Source: Odontocerum albicorne
Lineage: Eukaryota > Arthropoda > Insecta > Trichoptera > Odontoceridae
DNA length: 64,000 nt
NCBI GenBank assembly: GCA_949825065.1
Contig: OX463855.1
Coordinates: 38,760,301 to 38,824,300 of the forward strand
Reading direction: 5' to 3'
Below the pieces are notes generated by a model. The model made no database searches, was not told where the DNA came from, and was given only the letters and a program-made list of their open reading frames with translations. This document shows positions 44,095-55,240 of this stretch, one piece after another (positions within the stretch are counted from its first letter, which is position 1; every line of letters starts with the position of its first letter). A program made the translations under genes and the position numbers.

Positions 44095-44690
44095 AATTAT
44101 CTTCTTCTTTCTCTTGGTCTATGACCTGTTTGTGACGGTGGGCTGTCCAGGATGATGACGTCGAGCTATCCTTCCACCTTTTCGGCGGTCTTCCTGGTAA
44201 TCTCCTGCTGGTAGGGTTTTCAGTCTTAGCAATTTTCGCAAGTTTCGTATCCTCCATGCGGTCTACATGATCCCTCCAGAAGCGCCTTCTGTTTCTTCCC
44301 CACCTCACTATGTGTTCAACACCACAGACAGACTTTATCGTCTCATTTCTGATCCGATCTCTAAGAGTTCTGCCTGCGATGGAGCGTAGGATTCTCATTT
44401 CCGCCACTCGGAGAAGGTTTTTTTTATGCTGTTGGTATCGGCTCTCACTTCTACCCCATATGTCATGATGGGGCGGACGCATGTCTTATATATCCTGACC
44501 TTACTTTCGGTTAGCATGTGCTTGTTTCTCCATATAATGTCCCGCAGGCAGCCAGCCAAAGCAGTCGCTTTATTAGTTTGTGCTCGTACTTCACTATATA
44601 GGTCACTGTTGCTGGAGATCTCTACATATATGTTAGGTAGGTGAATCGCATGACTTGCTCGATGGGTATGTTATCGATGATCAGCTTGCA
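44095..44690 (-). mobile_element. LINE tail, family A
   Basis: Minus-strand frame with KVRIYKTCVRPIMTYGVEVR, MRILRSIAGRTLRDRIRNET, IVRWGRNRRRFWRDHVDRME and RRLPGRPPKRWKD. 5'-truncated near 44690; 3' end with CTTCTTCTTTC at 44100. It is clearer than the family A copy in the YIF1 intron. Confidence 0.82.
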
Positions 44691-45231
44691 TAAAAAAAAT
44701 TACAATATAATAAATTAAAAAAACGATTAAGAACGTTTCGTCAAAGGTTCTATATCCACAAAACGCCGGATTTTGAAAATAATTAGAGATACGATGCATT
44801 TGTGCTATTCGTTTCACATTTCCATTCCAAGAGTATTATAGTGTTGAGCATAAACAAAGAAAGAAAGTGTTCTACTTTCCGCTTACACAGGTAGGTACAA
44901 CGTGATATACCCGGGACCTGACAGATTTCTATCGAAACACGTTCCAGCGCATTCTGATGAAAGGCTTTTGAATCGCTCACACAATGGGGAAGCACCGCTC
45001 ACTGCACAGCGAAACACGGTTATGCCAATAACGTCAAATTCCTGACAATGCAAATGTGCTTCGGATCGTTTTATTCTATTCTGAATCAATACGAGATGTA
45101 TACAAAAGGTAGACGTACACGCGACTATAACATACGAGTATATATGCCTATAATATTTCTCATCTTCGTTCCGATTTCTCTGTTCGTTTTATATATAATA
45201 CGTATTTTATTTATTAAAATAAATATAAAAT
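44691..45231. other. Presumed intron, no gene seen
   Basis: Octamer at 45133. Otherwise nothing recognised. Confidence 0.35.
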
Positions 45232-46150
45232 AATAATAATAGGACAATTTATATAGCGCCGTTTAGACAGCAAACTCTTCTCAAGGGTAATGTAACTCGG
45301 GAGTCGAACCCACTATTCTTCTCCCTGGCTCCATCCCAACTCGTTGTCTGCGATGACTGTTGGGGTCAGCTCTCCTCGTTCTCAGGTTGTATGCTGTTCT
45401 GTCCCAGACTACGTCACCCAGGTCGTGCCTCTGCATCAGGTTATCTTTTTGCACCACCCATGAATTATTTGGTCTTCCTCTGGTTGTTATTCGAGGAAGA
45501 TCCATGGAGATTGCCTGGTTCACAATGTGATCGGGTGCTCTGCGTCCAACGTGCCCATACCATCTCAATCGCCTCTCCTCCATCTTGCTGTTGATGTCTG
45601 TAACACCTAGGCTTCCACGCATGCGTGAGCTTTTTATTTTGTCTCTTAGGGACATACCAGCTGACCATCTTAGCATGCGCATTTCAGCAGTTTCTAGTTG
45701 TCTAAGTCGAAACCACTATTATTGGTACATTAAAAATATTACAAAATAAATATATAAACACACTCGTACACAGAAGTTTAGTGTAAGGATAGGAAGACGG
45801 TGGCTGCGGCCATTAGATAAGGAACTTCCCCCGCATCTACATATGTTCAGAAAAACAAATTTGGTAAGAAAACCGCAGAAGGTATTGGTAAGAAGGATCT
45901 TCCGATAAGTGATAGTAACACATTAGGCTTTAGGTGCAGTGTAGTGTTTATATAACATCATAAATTTTGTCAAGACCTCCCTAAAAGAGTTCTCATTAAA
46001 TGCTTCCTAAAGCCGCATACGCCACATTTATCTCTAACACTGAAAAATAGACAATTCCACATCACAGGACCAGCAAAGACAAAAGTTCTATCATAATACC
46101 TAGCCATATTAAATCGATTTGGAACAACGTGTTAAATTAAACGTACAGAA
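45232..46150 (-). mobile_element. CR1/L2-like LINE, family F, split by a family E LINE
   Basis: The 3' terminal block (45232-45317) and the C-terminal coding relict (45721-46150) belong to one family F copy on the minus strand. The relict reads PNRFNMARYYDRTFVF-like, then GPVMWNCLFFSVRD and LRKHLMRTLLGRS-like across shifts. The family E insertion 45318-45705 separates the two parts. Confidence 0.75.
45318..45705 (-). mobile_element. LINE tail, family E, with 15-bp target-site duplication
   Basis: 5'-truncated insertion. Minus strand: MRMLRWSAGMSLRDKIKSSR, RRLRWYGHVGRRAPDHIVNQ, RGRPNNSWVVQKDN, AYNLRTRRADPNS. The flanks are GTCGAACCCACTATT (45303-45317) and GTCGAAACCACTATT (45706-45720), a duplication with one mismatch. 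Confidence 0.88.
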
Positions 46151-46504
46151 AATAACAAATCATACAATTTGTTATTTTCTACATACTTCTTTCAAATTTC
46201 ATTGAGAAAAAGAGTAAATTTTGTCCTAAACAAACCGGAACTGAAATCAGCCGTATTTACAGATTTCGGAAGTGGCACATATCAAGGAATCTCAGAATTA
46301 ATCCGATCTCAAAAAGAAGGAACGAACGTGTATAGACGAAAAGTTCGAGTCTATCAAGTTTTTAGCGTCCAAGGTGGAGAAATTAATGAAGCAAGTCGAG
46401 GCACGTTCCATTGTATCCACAAATAAAAGCAGCCCAGAAAAGATTTCAAAGTAAACTTGTCCCTTCAAACGCTTCAAAGCATCAACCGTTTTAGGCTCAT
46501 TTTG

Positions 46505-46840
46505 ATTTAAGTGAAACAAGACTAAAAAGAGCTGAATAAATGCTGTAAAAATGTGTGTTCACTTAGAAGAATATGCGGGGTGACAATGTATGACGGAATA
46601 AAGTGTAATATACGGATAATATACGGAATAAAGTGATAAGAGAGTGTTAACTGAAAGCTAATGTGTAGAACAAGATGAAGAGCACTCTGAGGTGGTTTGG
46701 GCCCGTGGAACGAATGAATGAAGAAAGACTAACATAACAAATATACAGTGCTAAGTGGAAGGCGTAGTAGAGGAATACCAAGGAAAGTATGGTTGGATCA
46801 AGTGCAAAAGAGAATTCGCAAGAGCTTCGTGAGAAGAAAC
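46505..46840 (+). mobile_element. LINE tail, family C
   Basis: Decayed + strand block LRWFGPVERMNEERLT, TNIQC/KWKA, SRGIPRKVWLDQVQKRI. Same family as 24785 and 26195. Its 3' end is replaced by the LINE that follows. Confidence 0.6.
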
Positions 46841-47290
46841 AAATCGTATTCCTACTTTTTTGAAGAGTTGTCGAAGGGTAAGCACATTTGGTTTGTTGTA
46901 TTTACTGTGACCTTCTCTGAAACCACATTGGCAATCGCTCAGAAATGCTTCTTTATTAGGGAGATATTATTTTTAAAAGTATGTAAGGCAAAACCTTATA
47001 GCATATTGAGTGAGTCATATATGTTATCCCTGTAATTGGAGCAATCTGCGTTGTCTTTTTTGGGGATAGGTGTGTGATCACCGCTGTCTTCGGTTCATAG
47101 ACATTTTTCCACTTTTTTGGGAACCATCGCAAATCATACTTGAACACCCCGAGTTGGAGAATAAGCTCCTTCTTCGTCTAATCCTTAGTCTTTTATCACC
47201 AGCGCTTCCTCTTTAGAGATGTTAACTTCCAACTATTCTTCCATCTTTTGGAAGTTCTTCTGTCAATGTTCAGTGCCCGAGTGATGTAAC
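46835..47290 (-). mobile_element. LINE reverse transcriptase N-terminal fragment
   Basis: The minus strand reads FPKKWKNVYEPKTAVITHLS, then PKKTTQ, GITYMTHSICYKVLPYILLK and SDCQCGFREGHSKY with LTLRQLF. This matches the early RT motifs (pKKgd...nYRGItLLn, yQcGFrxgrSTxDq...LrQ). Upstream, 47160-47290 has a RRTSKRWKNSWKL-like linker. Confidence 0.65.
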
Positions 47291-47402
47291 TTCTTCAATT
47301 ATTTTATCCATTATTATATAAAAGAGGATCCGAGAGTGGTTTTTTTTGGTGTTTCTTTTATAGAATTTATTTTATCAGATAATGTTCCCGTTGGAGCCCA
47401 GT

Positions 47403-48015
47403 TTAACCCTTCCTGTCCTGTGATATGTAACTAGTACACATTGCTTCTAAAAACTTTAATATCTCTATAAATACAATAAATACTGGGTTCAGATTTTAGG
47501 TATTCCTCCGTAATACATTTACGCATTGAATGAAAAAAATGATATTAATAATAATTAGCACTTATCGGACACATCAGATATTTTGTGAAAATCGGGAATA
47601 AATTCACTAATACAATAAAACGTGTGCCAGTATGTGACGTAGGTATATTCATTCTAAAAAAAACACTATAGATGAGAAGCGACGTTATTCACGTCTCAAT
47701 CTCACTCTTCTTCGGTATATAGAAACGCAAGAAATAGAATCTCAGTTCGCTCGCTTAGTAGCCAGCCGGCTTTAGTTCGAGGTGGTCGCTTCGCCCGTTT
47801 TCTGAAAGTCGGTCGATATTTTTTTTCATGTTTTCAGCAATTAAATTTCAATTATTATCACTTTTGACTTCAAATTTAATTAATTTAAGCGATTGGCTAT
47901 AAATATCCTTATTTTTCCTATTTTAAATCGCTCATTTTTACATATGTATTGATGTGTATTGAATACACATCACCGGAACGGGCGGATTTTTTTAGCACAG
48001 GAAGGGAAAGGTTAA
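47403..48015. mobile_element. TTAA-flanked non-autonomous element, copy 2 (613 bp, inverted)
   Basis: TTAA at 47403-47406 and 48012-48015. Ends TTAACCCTTCCTGTCCTGTG (left) and TTAACCTTTCCCTTCCTGTG (from the right). Near the right end is the palindrome GTGTATTGAATACAC. Same family as 38027-38625, in opposite orientation. Noncoding. Confidence 0.82.
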
Positions 48016-48070
48016 AAAAAAGGATTAGTCTTATTTTCACTTAAGGTCGTCAATACACGCCTTTTAAATG
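48016..48070 (+). mobile_element. SINE body fragment
   Basis: AGTCTTATTTTCACTTAAGG followed by TCGTCAATACA resembles the body of the SINE at 33760-33900. No head or tail. Confidence 0.4.
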
Positions 48071-48295
48071 TCTTTAGGTTCGTAGACGCAAGGCTGACCA
48101 CCATGTTTCGCTTCTACTTCGATCGGCGAAAAGCCTCGGATGGGTTCCTTCACACACAAGACGCGGCAGGTGGCCGCCGATCGGGTTAGGTAAAGAGAAT
48201 ATGAGGCCTTCGTATATCTTATGCTGAGAGTGTAAGCTGTAGTGATAATGGTACTAAAAATTCGTATGCTCGGAGTTTAAAATGAAACGGTCTTC
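48071..48295 (-). other. Unidentified GC-richer open stretch
   Basis: 48060-48192 is open on the minus strand: LTRSAATCRVLCVKEPIRGF, then SPIEVEAKHGGQPCVYEPKD and a stop. I recognise no family. It may be a fragment of an unidentified retroelement. Confidence 0.3.
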
Positions 48296-48530
48296 TTCTT
48301 CACCGTGTACTCAATGCCGAGCGTCGTGGCCCTCTGCTAAAACTCTGCGCACCACCTGTCTCAACCCTTCCTGGTCCTGAACCATGTTGAATGCAGCGCT
48401 TAAAGAAGTTCCTGTTAACTCCTTGATTTTATCCATCCATGTCATAGGAACACCTTCCTTTTGCTCGCTAGTCCACACTTTCAAAATTCTTTCTAGCAAG
48501 TTGCCCAAAATACGTTAAGGTTCTTTTTCT
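48296..48530 (-). mobile_element. LINE tail, family H
   Basis: Minus-strand frame 48311-48508: WTSEQKEGVPMTWMDKIKEL, AAFNMVQDQEGLRQVVRRVL, AEGHDARH stop. Typical RTE-type C-terminus. The 3' end carries TCTTCTTCTTC. Related to 62820-63015. Confidence 0.7.
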
Positions 48531-48546
48531 GCATGTTGTCCAAAAT

Positions 48547-48972
48547 CCTTCGATAATCTCCAATTGTTGGATTGTACAGGGTAAATGTTGTAAAATGACG
48601 GTACTTAGATATCCAAACCTTCGATAATCTCCAACTGTTGGATTGTACAGAGTAAATGTTGTAAAATGACGGTACTTAGATATCCAAACCTTCGATAATC
48701 TCCAATTGTTGGATTGTACAGGGTAAATGTTGTAAAATGACGGTACTTAGATATCCAAACCTTCGATAATCTCCAACTGTTAGATTGTACAGGGTAAATG
48801 TTGTAAAATGACGGTACTTAGATATCCAAACCTTCGATAATCTCCAATTGTTGGATTGTACAGGGTAAATGTTGTAAAATGACGGTACTTAGATATCCAA
48901 ACCTTCGATAATCTCCAATTGTTGGATTGTACAGGGTAAATGTTGTAAAATGACGGTACTTAGATATACGAA
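48547..48972. repeat. 71-bp tandem repeat, six copies
   Basis: Six units of 71 bp, each beginning CCTTCGATAATCTCCAA and containing GTAAAATGACGGTACTTAGA. They differ at one or two positions. Located directly upstream (on its strand) of the family H LINE tail. Confidence 0.92.
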
Positions 48973-48975
48973 CCG

Positions 48976-49654
48976 TTAAAATAGTGTCAATTTCCAACCA
49001 ACCATATAATTGAATTACAAATTTCTTTTTGAGTGTAAGGTGAAAAAATTATACCATTGATATAGAAAAAAATAGCAACATGTGTAAATGCGCCACTAAC
49101 AGATAAACCATAAAATATGTCTTAGCTTTTTGATTATACAAGGGGTTAGATTTGTTTGCCATAATAAATTGCCTGGCTTTTCGAGTTAACAGTAGTTTCC
49201 CATAAAACGTGTGTCCATTATATTATACCAGTGAAAGTTTCCTAAAGCCAAATTAATTCGGGCCTATATTGATCCTATGGAAGATTTTAATCTACGTTCC
49301 CATCCTCCCGTGTCCTAAATAATTCGCGCCACATTTCGGGTTTTCGTGAAAAGATAGTATCGCTAAATGTATAGAAATTCAACGCGGCCTTCTAGCGATT
49401 AACTTTTAGCCCGATTATACTCAGACTTTGTGGCGATTAAAGATAGACGCAGCTTATTTCAATACTTTATCAAAATGCAAAGGCAAAATTCTTTTCGATC
49501 CATTTCTCGTAACCTCTGAATACACCTTCGTTCCAAATTAGGGTAACACATCGAAATAAAATGATACAGAGTATTATATTCATAGCGTCGACATCATTTT
49601 TAATTAAAAAGAAGTTTCTTTCGAAGTCGATTTATCTTTCTTTAAATATATTTT
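48976..49654. other. Presumed intron, no gene seen
   Basis: Nothing recognised. Confidence 0.35.
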
Positions 49655-50150
49655 TTTATTTATTATTACACATGACAAGAAATATACATAATTTGCGAAA
49701 AAACAACAGGTAATTTAATTAAGACATACATTATTTTAATGGATCTGGGTTTGTTGCCTTTCATTTGTCGTATCCCCAGTAAACTAGGCTTTCGCCTGTA
49801 TCTCACTGAGGATGTTTAGCATGAAAAAATAAATCGATACTTCTTTCCGATTTTTGATTGCACAAGAACAAAACCCCGTTGCACGTTCTCATCAACCTGA
49901 CAAACAGTAACACTCAATTACAACTGGAAACATCATGCGGAATCAAACTCTTCACACATCATCACTCCAGAAAGACCAAACTTGTTCATCCCATAATATA
50001 CCGCACACAATCATAAGAATAAAAATTAACACAAAAATATACAGAAACACAAATACACAACAACAAAAATCAAAACAACAAGAAGAAACCCACGCTCAAG
50101 AGTCCACACAAATCTTTTCCACACGTCATTCGTCCTGAAAGCACAATAAG
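49655..50150 (-). mobile_element. Family K retroelement 3' end
   Basis: On the minus strand it ends with ACGACAAATGAAAGGC, then CTGTTGTTTTTTCGC, TTCTTGTCATGTGTAATAAT and a TAAA-type tail (49655-49672). It contains the small hairpin AGGCGAAAGCCT. No coding frame. Related copies: 53375-53730, 53846-54182 and 55090-55640. A partial inverted copy is at 50290-50440. I infer a non-LTR retroelement 3' region. Confidence 0.5.
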
Positions 50151-50289
50151 TATACAAAAGGATCTTTCACACAATTAATTGAAAAAGTATGGCGTTTAAA
50201 TGCAAAGTATAAGTACAAATGTGCAGAAAACTTTCAAGTAGTTTTTATGAATATTTCTAGAAGTTAATCCACACATGACATTTTCTTCA

Positions 50290-50440
50290 CAGTTGTCTCC
50301 AGTAAAATACAGGCAAATGCCTAGTTTACTGGGGAGTAATGAAAAGCACACTTAGAGTGATCATTAGTTTGTAAATGGCAGTAGTAAAATAATAAACCCA
50401 ATAATTTAATATAAACCCAGATCCATACGAGTATAATTAT
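50290..50440 (+). mobile_element. Family K partial copy
   Basis: AGGCAAATGCCTAGTTTACTGGGG and the following ATAAACCCAGATCCA words are the family K hairpin region in + orientation, split here into parts: AGGCAAATGCCT, AGTTTACTGGGG. Truncated. Confidence 0.4.
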
Positions 50441-50576
50441 AAAATGTCACATTTAAAAAACTGTTTGGCAGTTAAGCAAATTATTTGTTCTATAACCCGT
50501 ATAAAACATTAAAAAAATGATTGTTTGTCTGTTTGTGTTATCTTTTTTCATGCAATTAATAAAGACAAGTACCGTA

Positions 50577-51087
50577 TTGGCCCGACTATAGGGCGAGCCT
50601 GATTATAAGGCGACCCCTATTTTTTTAATCTGCTTTTTGGAGAGAAAAAAACATTTTAGGCCCCGGAATGCTTTTCTTGAGGAGTGTGCATTCATCAAGT
50701 CATGTTTTTGTAAACGCCAACGTCTAACACTATTTTCCGTGATACCAAATTGCCTGGCAGCCGCACAGTTGTTGGTTGTTTCTGCACCACGCACCACCAT
50801 AACCTTAAAATTGGAATCATAGCTTCTGCGTATTCCTTGATTTTTTCGAGCTCCTCGTCTTTCAGTATGGTCAGTCATAATATTTTTTTAGGTAGCAAAG
50901 ATGCAAAACGAAGCACAGGACAAAAAAAACCCTCAAAAACTGTCAGAAATTACCACGCACAGGCTATGTGTAAGCAATGACGCCTTTTGAACGCTTTCAT
51001 TACAATGTTTGTGACTCGAATATAAGGCGACCCCCCTATTTACGTGTCGCCTTTTTAAATAAAAATCTCGCCTTATAGTCGGGCTAA
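50577..51087 (-). mobile_element. pogo-like element with Brinker-type DNA-binding domain, deleted
   Basis: Ends TTGGCCCGACTATAGGGCG (left) and, from the right, TTAGCCCGACTATAAGGCG, with TA at 50575-50576 and 51088-51089. The minus-strand frame (50603-50878) reads RRSYDSNFKVMVVRGAETTN, then CAAARQFGITENSVRRWRLQ and RKAFRGLK. This is the BrkDBD/CENP-B-like helix-turn-helix found at the N-terminus of some pogo/Tigger transposases. The DDE domain is deleted (511 bp total). Confidence 0.8.
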
Positions 51088-51089
51088 TA

Positions 51090-51502
51090 GAGTAATACAG
51101 GTAGAAATATTTTTTAATAAGTATGACTAAAACTTGTGGTGCCTATTGCGACGCTCAGTATTGCAGTTTTAGATAGTACGAGTATAAACAATCACTAAAA
51201 AATAACAAATTAGCTAAAAATATAAAAATGGATTATTAACTAATAACCAGACTAGAAACTTCCTCAAAACATGATTATGTTAAGAGCTAATCTAGGCACG
51301 AGTTGTCCTAGAAAAATATTGCGATGATATAATGGCTAAGTGGCGCGCTGCAATGCGGTCGATACTATACTATAGTATAGCATACTATATATACTACGAG
51401 TATATGTACATTCTCACGGAGGCAAGGTCACTGTGGATAATCTCGAGCGGTAAAATATTCACAATACTACACTGCTCGCTAAGAAATATACACACATATA
51501 CG
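51090..51502. other. Presumed intron, no gene seen
   Basis: Octamer copies at 51177, 51395 and 51499. A TA-rich palindromic patch (ACTATACTATAGTATAG) at 51364-51380. Confidence 0.35.
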
Positions 51503-51510
51503 AGTACATT

Positions 51511-52119
51511 CTCTCTCCGTGGTTGCAGTCCTAAGACTGGTTTGCAGCAATTTCAACTCTTCTCCTCCATTCCTCCCTGTCCTGTGCGGCTCTTTTTAAA
51601 TCTGTATATGTTGAGCAGCGCACGTCCACCAACAGGTCCTCCAGGTACTCTCGGCGTGGGCGTCCCCTAGAGTTTGTCCCCTCGGTTATACCCTCCATTA
51701 TGGCATGCAAGAGGCCCTCTTGTCGTATTATATGACCGATCCATCTTGCACGCCTTTCGGACAGGATCCTGAGCAGGTGCCTTCCTCCTTCGATTCGTTG
51801 GAGAACCTCTTCATTTGTGATGCGGTCTCTCGAGGAAATTCCTAATAGTCTTCTATAGGACCACATCTCAAAAGCCTCTAGTCTTCGTCTATCTCTTTCG
51901 GATAGGCACCATGTCTCGCAGCCGTACATCAAGATACTCCATACATAGGTCTTGATGAGGAGTATTCTCAGTTTTAGGTCTATATTATTTGATTCTATTA
52001 TTTTCGACCTTTTATTAAATGCAAGTCTAGCCTGATGTATACGGCTGTCGACCCCGCTCTTGGACCGACCGTCCCATGTTATTTTGCTCCCGAGGTAGAC
52101 AAACTCCTTGGTGTTCTTA
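51511..52119 (-). mobile_element. LINE tail, family D, with 8-bp target-site duplication
   Basis: Minus-strand frame 51531-51932 begins within the MYGCETWCLSERDRRRLEAF block and ends in RRRVEIAANQS. The sequence further upstream to 52119 matches family D without a continuous frame. The flanks are AGTACATT (51503-51510 and 52120-52127). Very similar to 55975-56970. Confidence 0.88.
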
Positions 52120-52127
52120 AGTACATT

Positions 52128-53095
52128 AAGGCATGCACTAAAAAAACTGTCAAATATGCGCTTAATTCCGTGCCTTTTTCACACCGCAGAGTGCAACACC
52201 CCAAAAGTCTTATATAACGAAATAATGTTTTTTAATAATTATTTTTTTACTAATCGTAAAAAAAATAAAAAAAACTTGCTTATACTTGAGAAAATGTAGG
52301 ATGGTCCCTGTGACATTTGAAATGTCATGTCTCAAAGGGATGGGGTAAAATCGTTTTTTTTTTACAAATCGAATCGTTTTTTTATAAATCGAAAAATTGT
52401 TTGTTCTAAACTGACGTTTTAATTCCTAATTTTCGTTATACTTACTTTCTAATGTATTGTATGATTTGTAACATATCTATCTTTAAATATGCCAAGATCC
52501 ACTATGAATTAATACTAATTAATTACTAATTACAATACTTTCAAGTAAACCAGTCCGCAAATGCAACCCGGGACGCCTGGATTGGAAGCATGCCCGCTAT
52601 CTACTATACTAGTGTAACGCTTGAAGTTAAAAAATACAAGTTTAAATCGTGTAACTCTATAATATGTATCAAGACTTCTGAATAGACACCGTTTCTTTCA
52701 TTTTACACGCCGACTTCTTACCAAATAATTGAGTTGTTTCCCTGGCAAACTTGACGTGTTGCGTTACAAAAGAGAACATAACAGGGATAAAGACATTGTT
52801 AGAACATTGGTAATGTTTCGTGTGGCTATGCACACATATGTGTTCGGCAACGTATATCCCAGTAGTATTTCTCCGTGTAATAAAAGTGTATGTATGTTAT
52901 ATCTTCGTTTAGTATTAAATTATTCGAGTGATCACGCGATACTAGTGGAAGGAATGAGGGCTTGGACAGCGATGAACGTTATCATTTTGATGTAATATTA
53001 GGAAAAATACCACATGTTTGTTTACTTTACGTTCATACTTTTTTTCTTTATGTACGATTACGAAAGCGTAGTATGCCGACGAAATCGAGGGAGAA
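52128..53095. other. Presumed intron; SINE-head remnant at 52545-52620
   Basis: A+T-rich. 52545-52620 on the minus strand resembles the tRNA-like head behind the 54-bp satellite (shared ACGCCTGGAT word), weakly supported. An 88-codon frame at 52729-52995 has no recognised similarity. Confidence 0.35.
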
Positions 53096-53096
53096 A

Positions 53097-53144
53097 AAAT
53101 TTAAGTAATCACTTCTGCATTAGCAGGAGTGATTACTTAAATTT
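53097..53144. repeat. 48-bp palindrome
   Basis: AAATTTAAGTAATCACT and its inverted copy enclose CTGCATTAGCAG. It could form a 22-bp stem with a tiny loop. Confidence 0.85.
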
Positions 53145-53374
53145 CTTTTTATAGAACGATAAGTTACGCATTAGGAAAGACTGTGGATTTTTGCCTTTCT
53201 CCTTACTAGAATATTAAGGTAATAAAAATAAATATGTATAAAAAAAATAACTATGCTTGTGCATACTGTATATTGTATCGATTCAATGAGGTTACAAAGT
53301 CGTAAGGAAGGAATTTATAAAATTGTTGGTGATTCTAATGAAATTATTTTATTAATTTGAGTACTTGGGCTTTC

Positions 53375-53730
53375 AGGATGAATGACGTGTGGAAAAAATT
53401 TGAGTGAGCTCTTGAGTATGGGTTTCTTCTTGATGATTTGATTTTTGTTGTTTTGTATTTGTGTTTCTGTATATTTTTGCGTTAATTTTTATTCTTATGA
53501 TTGTGTGCGGTATATTATGGGATGAACATTTTTGGTTTTATTTTTGTTTTTGTTTTTATTCTTATGATTGTGTGCGGTATATTATGGGATGAACAAGTTT
53601 GGTCTTCCTGGAGTGATGATGTGTGAAGAGTCTGATTCCGCACGATGTTTCCAGTTGTAATTGAGTGTCACTGTTTGTCAGGTTGATGAGAACGTGCAAC
53701 GGGGTTTTGTTTTTGTGTTATCAAAAATAG
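53375..53730 (+). mobile_element. Family K copy (+)
   Basis: Inverted relative to 49655-50150. Includes GTGCGGTATATTATGGGATG twice (an internal ~70-bp duplication, also in 55430-55570) and CGTGCAACGGGGTTTTG. Confidence 0.55.
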
Positions 53731-53734
53731 AAAA

Positions 53735-53995
53735 GAAGTACACGTTGCATCACGTCGATTCGTCATTCTATTGTGACCCAATTACAAAGATGGCCAAAGG
53801 CGTTTATTTTAATTTCAAATAAATTTTACGTAAATATAATTTTTTTTAATTTTATTTATTATTTATTATTACACATGACAAGAAATATACATAATTTGCG
53901 AAAAAACAACAGGTAATTTAATTAAGACATACATTATTTTAATGGATCTGGGTTTGTCGCCTTTCATTTGTCGTATCACCAGTAAACTATTTCGA
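53735..53995. repeat. Direct repeat unit 1 (~260 bp), pairs with 54978-55240
   Basis: Starts CACGTTGCATCACGTCGATT and runs through CAAAGATGGCCAAAGGCG into a family K 3' end. Nearly identical to 54978-55240, in the same orientation. Confidence 0.8.
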
Positions 53996-54182
53996 TTTAT
54001 TTTTTCATGCTAAATATCCTCAGTGAGATACAGGCGAAAGCCTAGTTTACTGGGGATACGACAAATGAAAGGCGACAAACCCAGATTCATTAAAATTGTA
54101 TGTCCAAATTAAATTGCCTGTTGTTTTTTCGCAAATTATGTATATTTCTTGTCATGTGTAATAATAAATAAATAAATAAAAA
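53866..54182. repeat. Family K head-to-head inverted pair (palindrome)
   Basis: 53866-53995 (minus) and 54010-54172 (plus) are inverted copies of the family K 3' end, with CATGACAAGAAATATACATA at the outer left and its inverse at the outer right, ending in AAATAAATAAATAAA. The pair could form a hairpin with arms of about 130 bp. Confidence 0.8.
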
Positions 54183-54186
54183 TTAT

Positions 54187-54800
54187 AAAAGGAGAATTTA
54201 TTAAGCGCCGTTTGGAGAGCAAACTTTCCTCACGGGCGCTCTAACTCGGGTTTCGAACCCACTATTCCTGGCAAATTAAGATTATTACAAAATAAATATG
54301 AGTTGAGTTGAGTGTAAGGATAGCGAGGTAGTGGCTGCCTTCATTAGAATAGGTATCTGCTACCCCGCATCTGCATATGTTGAGAAAAACATATCAAGTA
54401 AGAAAACTGCAGAAAACTTATAAAGGGAAGACGAACTACAAAGAAAACTTTGTAGATCTTCTGATATGTGATGGTAACACGTTCGGATTTAGGTGTAGTG
54501 TATTGTTCATCTACCATCATAAATTTTGATAAGATCTTCCAAAAAGGGTTGTCTTTAATTGATTTCTAAAGCTGCACACGCAACTCATATCACTAATACT
54601 AAGCGGTAGACCATTCCATACCACAGGACCAGCAACGGCCGAATCTCTATAGCAAAAACCCCAACCTACTGGATCGATTTGGAACAATCAATTTATGAGA
54701 TGAAGTAGAAATCGATCTTAAAGTTCTACTTCTCTCCGAATGAACATCGTTAGACACAGATTCGGAACATCTCTCGGATACTATTAACACAGTATATCAT
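54187..54800 (-). mobile_element. CR1/L2-like LINE, family F
   Basis: The minus strand has the family F 3' block (54190-54262: GGGTTCGAAACCCGAGTTAG, then AGTTTGCTCTCCAAACGGCG), a 3' UTR, and a degraded C-terminus (VPNRSSRLGFLLYRDS-like, GPVVWNGLPLSISD). Most similar to 45232-46150. Confidence 0.75.
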
Positions 54801-54977
54801 ATGTTCCAGCAGGAACACAAGGATGCCATAAAAACACCTCCCATCCAGATCGTTCTACTGCCCGGCAGTCCACGATCTCAATGTTAGGTCAAGACTTCAA
54901 ATCTCCCTAACGTGTAGGACAGGACGGCCGTTCAAATAACCATTCACTCATTCTAAAAATACATTGTTATACGCGCA

Positions 54978-55240
54978 CCTTCACACGTTGCATCACGTCG
55001 ATTCGTCATTCTATCGTGACCCAATTACAAAGATGGCCAAAGGCGCTTATTTCAATTTCAAATAAATTTTACGCAAATATCATTTTTTTTAAATTTTATT
55101 TACTATTTATTATTACACATGACAAGAAATATACAGAATTTGCGAAAAAACAACAGATAATTTAATTAAGACATACATTATTTTAATGGATCTGGGTTTG
55201 TCGCCTTTCATTTGTCGTATCCCCAGTAAACTAGGCTTTC
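54978..55240. repeat. Direct repeat unit 2, pairs with 53735-53995
   Basis: Same sequence as 53735-53995 with scattered differences. The family F LINE lies between the two units. Confidence 0.8.

Noticed and set aside
46169..46426. 85-codon + strand frame
   Set aside because: Next to decayed LINE sequence, with no recognisable domain or splice sites.
48547..48972. CRISPR-like array
   Set aside because: Units are contiguous 71-bp tandem copies with no unique spacers. The other arrays are the same in kind.
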